Shown: in pieces, positions 1 through 8,974 of the stretch | Numbering within the stretch: the first letter of the stretch is position 1 | Layout: every line of letters begins with the position of its first letter | Assembly (NCBI RefSeq): GCF_032362555.1 | Contig: NC_083518.1 | Location: forward strand, 7,266,501 to 7,330,500 | From: Amyelois transitella | Lineage: Eukaryota; Arthropoda; Insecta; Lepidoptera; Pyralidae | DNA: 64,000 nt | Direction: 5' to 3' | Program-made: the position numbers and the translations under genes | The notes under the pieces: generated by a model | What the model saw: the letters and a program-made list of their open reading frames with translations, nothing else | Databases searched by the model: none | Told to the model about the DNA's origin: nothing

Positions 1-784
1 TCCCTATTGATGGCTCTTTCTACACCGTAAGGGATAAATACGTGATGTGTATTTAACTACAGCAGTGAGCCACATAAAAAGTATGCCTTCTGCCTTCTTA
101 AGTAATCATTTATTGTAAGTTGTGTTGAGGTACTGTATTTCTTAGTAGGTAGCTCACTATAGGTACTACTTAAATAAGAATTACAATGCAGTAAACAAGG
201 TATCAAAAGCCTCTCAAATCCTTTCCGCTGATCTTTTCATCTAAAACAAAATTGAATAGTCATCCGCAAAAAATGGCCTTGAATTTGCAAAAAGAAACAT
301 GTTATCAGTGGAATAAAGTAAAGCCGTGTGCACACGGAAAACGCAAGCAAACAGAATGTTGTGGCTGTGATAAAAGCGAAGCGACGCAAAATAACTAGGT
401 AGCAGAAATATAGCTAGATTCCAAATATAAAATGTATAAATTCACTAATTTGGTTTAATGTCTTCTTTTTTAAAAATAAAACTCACCTTGTCTTAAAAAA
501 TCCGGACGACGTCAAGTCAAAACTTTGGTTCCTACATTTTCTGATTGATTTTAAAGTCCTTCGTTAAAGTTTTTATTTTAGTTAGTGCAAAACCTCTGTT
601 TTAGTTTTCTTCTTTTCTTTACCTCTTCCAATGTTTTCATATCACTGTCCACTCTATTAGAAGAAAGATACCAAATGATATCTAATGATGGACACAAATA
701 AGATGTCTCTCTGAAATAGTTGTCTAAAATATTTCTTTTTATTTTACACTCCTCTCCGACCGCGCTTACGTGACCGATGACATG
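1..784. other. Non-coding, AT-rich left edge
   Basis: I see no exon or conserved protein here. Positions 9-44 look like a decayed 3' fragment of the lepidopteran (ATGT)n retroposon, matching its GGCTCTGTCTACCCCGCAAG region imperfectly. The stretch ends at the TA dinucleotide that flanks the pogo-like element. It may be upstream or intronic sequence of the winged eye gene to the right. Confidence 0.4.
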
Positions 785-930
785 TAGGGGAGCGAGGGGC
801 TAGATGTAACAGGGGTAAGTAGTAACATGGATTTTTTACCTACATAATAGAAGAATATACGCTTGATTTCCAACTTTACCTACTATTTAATACCCATTCT
901 ATCATAAAAGTGCAATCAGTATCCCATCAG

Positions 931-974
931 ACGGCGCAGGAAGCGGTGCTGTGCAGGCGCTCCGATGAAGACAG
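931..974 (+). other. Candidate GC-rich mini-exon inside the pogo-like element
   Basis: A GC-rich 44-base block follows an AG (929-930, or 918-919) and ends at a good donor (GTAATG, 975). It may be the 5' non-coding exon of the pogo transposase, since an acceptor lies at 1251-1252 one base before the transposase ATG. It could alternatively be spliced to the wge exon at 11630: the phase fits and would read MKT-GKPPCSCSLC. Because the block lies between the transposon's inverted ends, the first explanation is favoured. Confidence 0.3.
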
Positions 975-1253
975 GTAATGGATTTTTTTTTGTTTGCACA
1001 ATATTGATTATCGTAGACATACAATTGTTTAGCAGTTATTGATTTTTACAGATACATTTATCATTTGTTTAGTGTGATCATAGTAATTGTAATTATATTT
1101 CAAGTAAGCGCCAATTTTTTTAAATAGATTTTATTTCAAAAAACCTTGCCGTGGGGTATGTTGTAACACTTTTACGGGGCAAGTTGTAACAAGTTATTAT
1201 TTTCATGTTTTGAATACTTTTTGTTGAACTTCATTGGTTCTATCTATTTCAGA

Positions 1254-1487
1254 ATGAGAAACAACAAAAGAAAAACTGAAGGTGCTTCCCAAAGCCAAGA
1301 TGTTTACGAATTGACTTCTGCTGGAGTATTGAAAAATAAAACCAGTGTACGAAAAGCTGCAAAACGTTTAAATTTATGTCATGTATCGCTATATAGATAT
1401 GTGAAAAAGAAGAAGAGTAACCAATCTTTATCAGTCGGCTATATCAAACCCAGATTGGTTTTAAAGAGGAAGAAGGAGCTAAAATAG
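1254..1487 (+). CDS. Truncated pogo-type transposase: psq helix-turn-helix only
   Basis: The ORF starts at the ATG at 1254, right after a splice acceptor (TTTCAG, ending 1252), and runs 77 residues to a TAG. It is very basic. The segment with SVRKAAKRLNLCHVSLYRYV (about residues 35-55) has the layout of the pipsqueak/pogo helix-turn-helix, where RKAA packs helix 1 and a short turn leads to the recognition helix. In intact pogo/Tigger transposases this domain sits at the N-terminus, followed by a CENP-B-type HTH and a DDE nuclease; neither is present. It is therefore a remnant DNA-binding domain, or the first exon of a lost gene. The host element has inverted ends and TA flanks. Confidence 0.6.
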   Translation: MRNNKRKTEGASQSQDVYELTSAGVLKNKTSVRKAAKRLNLCHVSLYRYVKKKKSNQSLSVGYIKPRLVLKRKKELK

Positions 1488-3278
1488 CTAAGTACTTGCT
1501 TACATGTTCTCCCCATCTAAAATAAGACCATAGATTCCATATTTTACCTACGTCAATCAAAAGGCTGATTACTTACTTAAGAAAGAACATGTTTTTGTAA
1601 ATTTTTTAATATTTTCTATTAGATTAAGAATAAAGCTAAGCGGTTTAAGTTTGTTATAACATGCCGAAGATTTATAATGCTAAATACGCTAAATGAATCA
1701 AAATTCAGACTACTGAAGTAGTTAAGATTATTATGGCTGTAGTAAGAAATCATTTTTGGAATATTTTTCTGTTGAAATAATAATTTAACTTATAAGTCTG
1801 AACCAAACAGGTTTAGAGAAGTGTGGGTTATGTTTTTATGCCAAATAAATCGTTATAAAATATGAAACTAGTTTTTAATTCCTAACGTTACAATTTACCC
1901 CAAGCCTGTTACAACTAGCCCCTATCGCGGGGTAAGTTGTAACACTCGTCAGTTTTTTTTTAAAGCCGTTTCTACAAGAAGTCTTTACAGGATTGATCAA
2001 AATTTTATTTGGAATCATTAGTTGAATAGTTTTTCATTAGAATAGTACTGTTAGATTTCCTAAATACCAAACAAGTAAGCGTTTATAGCCAAGAAACAAA
2101 AAATTGTTACAACTAGCCCCCCGCTCCCCTATAAATTTAACACTCCTTTTGCTTTATATCACGTCTTCTTTCTCGGGAATACTGGAATAGATTTAACAAA
2201 AATAAATAGAAACGAATATACTCATAAACATTTTACATTTGTATTTTCACATCTTTAACACATAATCTGTTTACATTAGTCTTTTAAAGAAACACACAGC
2301 CCAAACTCTCACTAATTAATTTTTTTTACATTTGGCATGAAATAGAATACTTATGAAGTCTTAATGTGAACCCTAAGAACGTTTAGTGAACTAAAAGATT
2401 TTTTCCCTAAATTCCTGCGGGAACGGAAATTAACGGGATATTTCGCTTAACTACTGTAATAAATAAATAAATAAATACCTACATTTTATTCTGTTACTAT
2501 TCTTACTTTGTGACCGCTAACTCGCATGACTCGTTCTGTTGTTGTTCTGGTATCTTTAATTTGTTGCCGTGTGAACACTGTGAACTGCTCACAGCAAGGC
2601 CAGAATCTCTTCCTGTTGCTAACTTCCTAGTGCAGCGAGCACAGATGATGCAAATATTTATTTTATTTCCATACTGAGAACCTGCTTATTTGATAATCTG
2701 ACAAGTATTTTGATAATCTTAAATTTATAGCTAGATAGCAGAGGCTTCATCTTGCCACTTCATACTTTTCGCTTCTTCTACATTCATAACTGTCTTCATG
2801 CAAAATCGTCTTAAATTTAATATCTACATAATTAATTAATCGAGCACATATTTAATCCTACGATAACCTATGAAACTTGAACCTTTTCAAATTTGTAGGT
2901 ATTGTTATCTAATTCGTAAGTAATAATAGCTATTGCAAGTATTTTCAATTTCCAAACAAAAAACAGCTCCTTTTTAATTTAGTTATAGAAAAAAAAAATA
3001 GTTTCCGTAAGCTGCTCCTCACGCATATTGTAGGTAGATCAAGGGTAAGTCTTTTCTAAACTTCGCTGCGTATGCGCATCGCTAGATGCCGGTTGACATA
3101 GGTTTTATTATTATAATTACTAGATATTGACTTGTTTATGATTAAAGATGACGATACTATGAATTGGTCTCTGCAAGGCCGGCCGGTCTCTTCATAGGAC
3201 TTATTTCCTGGTGCAATGCATCCGGCTTTAGCATAAACCCATACTAACTCACACATAATTTACACACACAACGCATGT

Positions 3279-3318
3279 CAAGTCTTTATCCCTTACGGTG
3301 TAGACAGAGTTAACCCAT
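3279..3318 (-). mobile_element. Fragment of lepidopteran (ATGT)n retroposon
   Basis: The sequence around TTTATCCCTTACGGTGTAGACAGAG is the reverse complement of the retroposon's conserved 3' region (compare the full copy at 43126-43388). Only about 40 bp survive and it is diverged. Confidence 0.5.
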
Positions 3319-3729
3319 AAGTATTGGATCTTGGTAAAAGCTGCAGTAGATATACGAATATGTACCTTTTATGATATCCGTGAAAATAATATGCAGTGGT
3401 TAGAACAACTTCTTCCACAAAATCATTAGAGTTTATCGTAAGTAAATAAGATTGTGTAGGAGTAACCTGAACTGACGAAGTATAGAGAGATCTTGGCAAG
3501 TGGAAAGATGTCTCTGCCTGCCACTCCGGTAAAAAAGCGTAATTTTATGTAGGTAGGTACGTTTTCTCTGTATTCTGTAGTGTCCAAAATCAGATAAGCT
3601 GACTCACAACGACTAATAGTTAAATTGACCACTTTACTACTTGAAAGCTCGTAAAGGGATCCCTAGTAAGGCAATAGTTACCATAAAGTTAGTCATAGAG
3701 AGGGTGTTAAATTCGGTGCATGTTCGTGA

Positions 3730-3754
3730 TGACGTCACGGGCGACGATGACTCA
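3730..3754 (+). promoter_or_regulatory. CRE (TGACGTCA) next to AP-1 (TGACTCA)
   Basis: A perfect palindromic cAMP-response element, TGACGTCA, lies at 3730-3737 and a perfect AP-1/GCN4 site, TGACTCA, at 3748-3754. Their starts are 18 bp apart in a locally CpG-rich block of an AT-rich region. Both are classic bZIP targets. Chance occurrence of both so close is low but not negligible, and function is inferred only. Confidence 0.35.
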
Positions 3755-4116
3755 CTATCCCGGGTTTAGGGAGCGGGATGAGCTCATTGAGTTTGTTTGA
3801 ACATTTATTGGTAACATTGTAAAGCGTTCTGTTAAAAAATACAATATTAGAACTATTTACCGCCAGCAGCTTCGGTTTCAAGTAAATTGTATCTTTTGTT
3901 TTTATTCTTGACTATATGTAGGTAAGTGATATTACTGTAAAGTTTCATCTAAATCTGTTACGAAGTTTTTGCGAAGCCACGCGGCAAATTATCTATAATA
4001 AAAAAAAACGTGTTATTATTTTATACGCAGCGAAATATATTGTCAGATCCTTTTGTGATGCATAAATATAAACTGTTCTACGTGCACGATGCATTTGCAC
4101 GAGCGCGCGCAGACTA

Positions 4117-4139
4117 CTCCAGTTTATGCCGCCTCTGAG
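4117..4139 (+). repeat. Dispersed motif copy 1 (CAGTTTATGCCGCCTCTG)
   Basis: One of four sites sharing a core CAGTTTAATGCCGCCTCTG in the wge 5' region (the others start at 4405, 26023 and 37189). This copy lacks one A and is followed by AGCG instead of CG. It sits in a CpG-rich block. Confidence 0.45.
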
Positions 4140-4404
4140 CGCACGAGGGACGCGTCGCGTCGACCGTCCCGTAACTTCGAGAAAAGTCGGGAACGGTGAC
4201 TAGATTTCCATGCGGACATTTGCGCGTTTGATGATTTCAGTTTTTTTTGTGTTTAGTAAGTAGGTACAGTCAACAACATAAATAAGTAAACAGAGTCGAA
4301 AATTCAGTTGGTTGCCCCGTACATTTTTGCTGTAAGTATAATTACTTAAGCTATAAAATTATTTTAATATACCATGTAGGAAGTTAGTTTAAGTTATACT
4401 GCCA

Positions 4405-4423
4405 TTTAGTACCGCCTCTGCGA
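4405..4423 (+). repeat. Dispersed motif copy 2, partial
   Basis: Shares the right half, ACCGCCTCTGCG, preceded by TTTAGT, with the other three copies. It lies 288 bp after copy 1. The left CTCCAG part is absent. Confidence 0.3.
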
Positions 4424-5046
4424 CAAAGTAAGTATTCGGAAGTGATAAAGATCTTATTTAAACTGTATTTTATATATTTTACTTTTTTAAAGATTATTTG
4501 TCTTCTTGAGTACCTACTAATTTAGTGTATTTTTTCAAAATTACCTAAGTTTGATATATTATTGGCATAAGGTTTTACCATGCAGTAAAATTGAAGACTG
4601 GATATTTAATAACCTTAAGGGAGCGTTCAAGTATTACGTAACGCAATTTTTGAAGATTTTTGACCCCTCCTCCCCCCCTTGTAACGCACCGTAACGTTTT
4701 TCTGTATCCCTCCCCCCCCCCCTCTCTAAACGTTACGTAACACTCAAGTGACCATTTTTACCCTAAAGTTGCAAAAAGTTATAGTTTTTATCCTTGGTAT
4801 ACTTTTAATTGCCTTTGCGGTAATAATACTAAATAAAACAAGAGATTTTTAATCCGCACCACCTGCGTATTATATCCTAGTATTTAGTTTGTTTGCAAAT
4901 CGAAAAAAGTTAAAATTCATTAAATTGTATATAAAAAATGATCATTTCAATGGTCTTAACAACATTCTGAAGTCAATGTAGGTATATCGTCCCGAACACA
5001 GTGTAATAATACTTATGTCATTATTACATTTTAGCAGTAAACTTAC

Positions 5047-5277
5047 CTGTGTAAAATAACTAAGCATTTTTGCTTTCTCCTTCGTGGCCTTCACCTTCAA
5101 CTCTCGTATAACATCATTTATATGTTCTATAAACTTTTCTTTATTTTTTAGTTTTTCTTTAGCCGTTTTCCAAATTGCGTTGGCATTTTTTTGACACAGT
5201 TGCGCTGGCAAGGCAGCATTAGAGCCTTTATAGGCCAAGAACAACTGATGATACAACTCTCCCTCTTTTGACGACAT
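5047..5277 (-). CDS. Orphan first coding exon inside the TAA-flanked transposon
   Basis: The ORF begins MSSKEGELYHQLFLAYKGSN and runs 77 codons to SYFTQ, where a strong donor (CAG|GTAAGT, donor at 5046-5041) follows in phase 0. Read-through would give 111 residues. The composition is lysine- and glutamate-rich, and the section around residues 38-75 looks helical or coiled-coil. I do not recognise the family. An intact autonomous relative probably splices this exon to a transposase or accessory-protein exon that is missing here, because no acceptor with a coding exon is seen before the left end of the element. It may encode a DNA-binding accessory protein of a Harbinger-like element, but that is a guess. 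Confidence 0.45.
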
Positions 5278-5382
5278 TACAGTATGAACACTATGAACTC
5301 ACTTTAATAACACCGACTACAGCAATGTGCTTCTGCGTAAACACTAACAAATACTGACAACGAAAACAACATTAAATGCCGT

Positions 5383-5520
5383 ACAATACAATCTAGGGAT
5401 TCCCCGTGAAATATAAACGAAAAGGTTTGCCAACTTGCGAGAACAAAGTAAAATTGACGACCAGAATATACAATCGAAGGATTCCCCGTAAAACGTAAAT
5501 GGGTTGCCAACTTGGGAGTT
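5383..5520 (-). repeat. Two-copy internal repeat upstream of the transposon ORF
   Basis: Two diverged copies, about 5383-5445 and 5462-5520, share the order TACAAT, GGATTCCCCGT, AAA-GTAAA and GGTTGCCAACTTG-GAG. They lie just upstream of the minus-strand ORF start (5277), so they could be a duplicated promoter or transposase-binding block of the element. Confidence 0.45.
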
Positions 5521-5667
5521 TTAATTCCCTAATTTTTTATTTAAGAAAAACAATGTTACGTAACGTGTTGTAAGAAAGACCCCTCCCGCCTATGTAACGC
5601 ATCGTAACGTTTCACGAGACCCCCCCTCCCCCCAAATTGCGTTACGTAATACTTGAACGCTCCCTAA

Positions 5668-6289
5668 GATACTTACTTCAGTTTTCAAGTACTATAGCTA
5701 CGTAACGTAGGTATAATAAAACCTACACAACAACAAATCGCCCCAGGAATCGAAGCCACTACCGTAAACCGGAAGCTCATTATTCCGACCCACGATGGGT
5801 CGTTATAGAATAAATAAGGGACATAATTGACTCATTCATCCCCTTATCCTGCCCTTTGTATCAGACGCTATAAAGTTGTGTCTTTTTGCCCTTTATCATA
5901 GAACTAGTGTATTTGTACGCCCCGAATGGGTTTCACTGCCGTGGGAATTTCTAGGAATCCTATTTTAATGATGGCTACATGAGCATTAATACATACATAC
6001 AAATTGGAATATTTACTATTGATTATTTCTTTTAAATTTTCTCTTTTCCACATTAAATATCCTAACGTCATAACTTTGACAAATAGGTAAATTCTGTCTA
6101 CAAAATTAACTTTCGAATTTCAAAAAGTTTGGCTGAATACATAGACTTAACATAATGAGTAGAGTAAACTACTATAAGATCGCAATAGTATTTAGTAGTA
6201 ATAAATAGGCATGCGTAAAGTATACCAAAAGTTAATCCACGCAAATTTCATATCAGTCCTATTTTAAACATTAGTTAAATAAATACCTA
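5668..6289. other. Non-coding; possible diverged SINE at about 5740-5990
   Basis: No gene seen. The block at about 5740-5990 contains a tRNA-like B-box on the minus strand (GGCTTCGATTCCTGG) and ends in an ATACATAC tail, so it may be an old SINE. The match is weak. Confidence 0.3.
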
Positions 6290-6445
6290 TATACGGAACA
6301 AATTACATAGATTGAGTTAGCCTTGAAGTAAGTTCCAAACTTGTGTTACGGGATACTAACTCAACGAAATTATTTTTAATAATAAGTAGATACGTATAGG
6401 TATAGATGAACATCCAAGACCCAGGCCAATCAGAGAAAGTTAACA
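6290..6445 (-). mobile_element. 3' part of a tRNA-derived SINE
   Basis: This region matches the non-tRNA body of the SINE found complete at 43891-44139, sharing ATTGAGTTAGCCT-GAAGTAAGTTC, a TGTGTTACG-GATACTAACTCAACGA block and the CATCCAAG-CCCAGGC-ATCAGA block. The tRNA-like head is missing, so it is 5'-truncated. Confidence 0.65.
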
Positions 6446-7307
6446 TACTTAACTGCAGATGTAACAGCATCTTCAACGATCCCGGAGGGCTATAAAATAA
6501 AATACTGCCGCGCAATTTAAGAACGCAGTAAAGAACACGAGAACAGTTTCGAGAAAAACGCGGTCAAAGTTTTAAACTTATTTTAGGCTACCTAAAATAT
6601 GTTATGCAAAAATTTTTAAAAATAACTATACTGACTTAAAGAGCATAACTCGAAGATTATCTTGATAGTGGCGTTTGGTGTTTAAATTATTATATAGTGC
6701 ATAAAATTTAATTAAAACTGTTTATGTTATGGCTTATTTAATTTTTTCATAAGACATTATTTTCATGAATGCAGTAAAATTGATCCTTACGGCATTTATG
6801 CTAAAATTCTTTTATTTACAGCACATAGGTTACGTGAATTAATGTTATTTTACATATTGCAACACAATATATGCGCCGTAACTTTATAATATACTGCATT
6901 TATGATAATAAAAAACATGAAAGGAAATGACTTATCACAGATTATATAGCGCAGTAATATTGCATTTACATTTCATTTATCTTAAGTCAGTAACGCTTTC
7001 ATTTTGAAATATACCAAAATAAAAAATAAAATGAATTAAAGATCTTCTTGGTCATCAAAAAGATATCTCCGTTTGCGTAACATAATAAAATTATAACTAA
7101 TAATTAAGTATAAAATGGCACCCATTTCGAGGTTCGTAAGGTAACAATCAGTTCAAAAACTTATAAAATAAATTAAAAACCTTCCTGGAACATGTCCATT
7201 TGCTTAATAAATAAAATTAATAATTCGATAAGTACGAAATAATAACCTCTGAGGTTCAAAAGTTTGAATAATAATGTAAATGTTTCATTATAAGTTTTAT
7301 TTAACAA

Positions 7308-7506
7308 CTAGAGGCCGCCCGCGACTTCGTCCGCATGGAAACCCTATCAATCCCGCGGGAACTCTGGGATAAAAAGTAGCCTATGTGTTATTCTGGGTCT
7401 TCAGCTACCTACATACCAAATTTCATGTTCAGTAGTTTTTGCGTGAAAGAGTAACAAACATCCATACATCCATACAAACTTTCGCCTTTATAATAGTAGT
7501 AGGATT
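7308..7506 (-). repeat. Lepidopteran interspersed repeat (CGCGGGCGGCCTCTAG end), copy A
   Basis: Nearly identical to the reverse complement of 38389-38598. The differences I see are the loss of about 11 bases after TTTCATG and a 4-base difference at the right end. I know the sequence as an abundant lepidopteran repeat, but its class (RTE-type LINE end or Helitron-like) cannot be settled here. It is nested in the 6505-8974 element. Confidence 0.7.
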
Positions 7507-7631
7507 ACTAATCATATTGAAAAAAATAAATCTATATTTAATTTAATCTATTAAATCTCATATAAGTAATTTTTTTTTATGTACTTGAGAGAGATGATTT
7601 AACATTTTGAGCATTTTGTTTTCGATGCATT

Positions 7632-8435
7632 ATTTCAAATTCAATTCAAATTCAAAATTTTTATTCATTACTATAGGATACTATATATCGCTTAATAATT
7701 GTCAAAACGTATGGTTTAACAACATTGGTTGACGTCAAATAAATTACTTAAAAACTAAGTTTACTGCCGCTTCCAAGGCGTCAGTGCAGAAGAAGCGGTA
7801 ACAAACTGCACTGCAGCATTTTCTTCAACAACGTCAACTTCACAATATTAATTAAACTTAGAATAGAATGTGGACGAGAGAATACATTGTTCAGATTTAT
7901 ATATTTATGAGATTTAATATTGCAAAAAGAAAATATATATATATATATTATGGATTGCCAATTTTAAAAAGATTTATGTACAGAGTGTACTGAATTTTCA
8001 TTTAAGTTCAAATCAAACTACAATTAATTACGAGGTTCCTGTGCCAAGCTCAAGCCAGATGTTTTTGTCATTAAGGTAATCATCAGTCCTATAATAAGCC
8101 TTCTCACAAAGTACTTTCTTTACATACTCTTTGAATTTTCGGTTGGGCATATCAAGAACAGACTCCGGCAACCTATTATAAAATCGTATACAGTTCCCCA
8201 TAAATTATTTACTGACTTTGCTAAGCCTATGAAACGGCATGACTAATTTATGTTTATTACGTAAATTTCTATCACTTGTGGCACTAACTTTTTGAAAAAA
8301 AAGAGGTATTTTTCCTAACATACATTATAAGATCAAAAATGTACTGGGACGCTACTGTCTGTAGGTTTTTTTCTTAAAGAGTTGTCTTAACGAGTCTCTT
8401 GGTCCTAAACCGTAACTTGCGCGAACGGCCCTTTT
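7632..8435 (-). pseudogene. LINE remnant: reverse-transcriptase C-terminus (CR1/jockey-like)
   Basis: On the minus strand, from about 8280 to 8035, one frame reads LRNKHKLVMPFHRLSKVSK, a stop, then CIRFYNRLPESVLDMPNRKF, KEYVKKVLCEKAYY and LNDKNIWLELGTGTS before a terminal stop. This is the usual C-terminal tail of insect non-LTR retrotransposon polymerases. A TAA replaces a Tyr codon, and upstream the frame is disrupted, so it is dead. Downstream (plus-strand 7632-7860) is its 3' UTR, holding GCCGCTTCCAAGGCGTCAGT and ending in TTCAAATTCAA repeats. A second copy of only this 3' end lies at 21861-22017. The exact clade is inferred. Confidence 0.75.
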
Positions 8436-8974
8436 CACTTAATAGTAGACGTATATTGCTGAAGCATTAATGCAGTAAGTGATCTTAAGACATTAAACTA
8501 AATATCGTTCTAGTGATAAACAAATACATGAACGTACAATAAATGCCGTAATTGTCAGTTGCCGCGTTCATGACTTGTTAAACCTAAAAACAATTCCGAC
8601 GAGCTTTTCGATAAACGCAGTATAATTGTAGTTGCTGCATGAATATTATGTGAGAGTCATTTGCTTTTACCATGGCAACATATAAAAAATGACGTTATTG
8701 GTAAATACTGCACTATTGTTGTGTTGCTAATACCATTATGAAATGTTTCTACATAATACTAAATAAGTAAGTGTTTTTACTGCAGTTATATTATGAAAGT
8801 GAAATTAAAATCTGCTCATTACTGCATTTATGTTATAACGTATTTCCGTTTCTAAACGAGATAGAAGAAAACGGGTCTTTGATTCTTGTAGATCGCAATG
8901 TCAGCATCTCCTACATATAGGACAACCATAAACGCAGTAAGTGGTACTTACTGCGTTCTTAAATTGCGCGGCAG

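Larger units (their letters stand above)
787..2129 (+). mobile_element. pogo-like DNA transposon with inverted ends
   Basis: The left end (787 onward, GGGGAGCGAGGGGCTAGATG) is matched in reverse complement by the right end (about 2103-2129), with only a few differences over about 26 bp. Both ends abut TA (785-786 and 2130-2131), the target duplication used by Tc1/mariner/pogo elements. Eight copies of a 15-base unit close to GGGGTAAGTTGTAAC lie inside, four in each orientation grouping, at 796, 812, 1153, 1176, 1887, 1908, 1929 and 2106. These look like transposase-binding repeats. The only coding remnant is a psq-type helix-turn-helix ORF; no DDE catalytic domain is visible in about 1.34 kb, so the copy is internally deleted and non-autonomous. 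Family assignment is inference from the target duplication and the HTH. Confidence 0.75.
2130..4618. other. Non-coding stretch with GC-rich blocks
   Basis: No supported gene. Several short ORFs are present but show no domain, codon bias or splice context. Notable content: a minus-strand fragment of the lepidopteran retroposon at about 3279-3318, a CRE plus AP-1 pair at 3730-3754, a piece resembling the CGAAGCCACGCGG end of a common interspersed repeat at about 3960-3985, and a CpG-rich block at 4080-4230 holding the first copy of a dispersed motif. Confidence 0.4.
4619..5664 (-). mobile_element. TAA-flanked DNA transposon (Harbinger-like?)
   Basis: The ends are inverted repeats identical over about 31 bp, beginning GGGAGCGTTCAAGTATTACG, at 4619 and, reversed, ending at 5664. 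TAA flanks both sides (4616-4618 and 5665-5667), a 3-bp target duplication typical of PIF/Harbinger elements. Inside each end are further ACGTAACG/CGTTACG repeats and C-rich tracts, a plausible set of subterminal binding sites. The element holds one minus-strand ORF with a splice donor but no recognisable transposase, so this copy is non-autonomous. Harbinger assignment rests on the target duplication alone. Confidence 0.75.
6505..8974. mobile_element. 2.47-kb inverted-repeat DNA element with nested insertions
   Basis: The left end CTGCCGCGCAATTTAAGAAC (6505 onward) is repeated exactly in reverse complement at the right end (8949-8974), giving about 27 bp of perfect terminal inverted repeat. 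AATA lies on both outer sides (6501-6504 and 8975-8978). Many CGCAGTAA/TACTGC-type motifs are scattered near both ends (for example 6774, 6893, 6951, 8465, 8611, 8705, 8778, 8817 and 8935), typical of subterminal binding sites. No transposase ORF remains. Two later insertions lie inside: an interspersed repeat at 7308-7506 and a LINE remnant at about 7632-8435. Without these the element would be about 1.4 kb. The superfamily is undetermined. Confidence 0.7.

Noticed and set aside
4117-4139. CTCF-site interpretation of the dispersed motif
   Set aside because: The reverse complement (GCAGAGGCGGCAT) resembles the CTCF core only with an extra base; not close enough to call.
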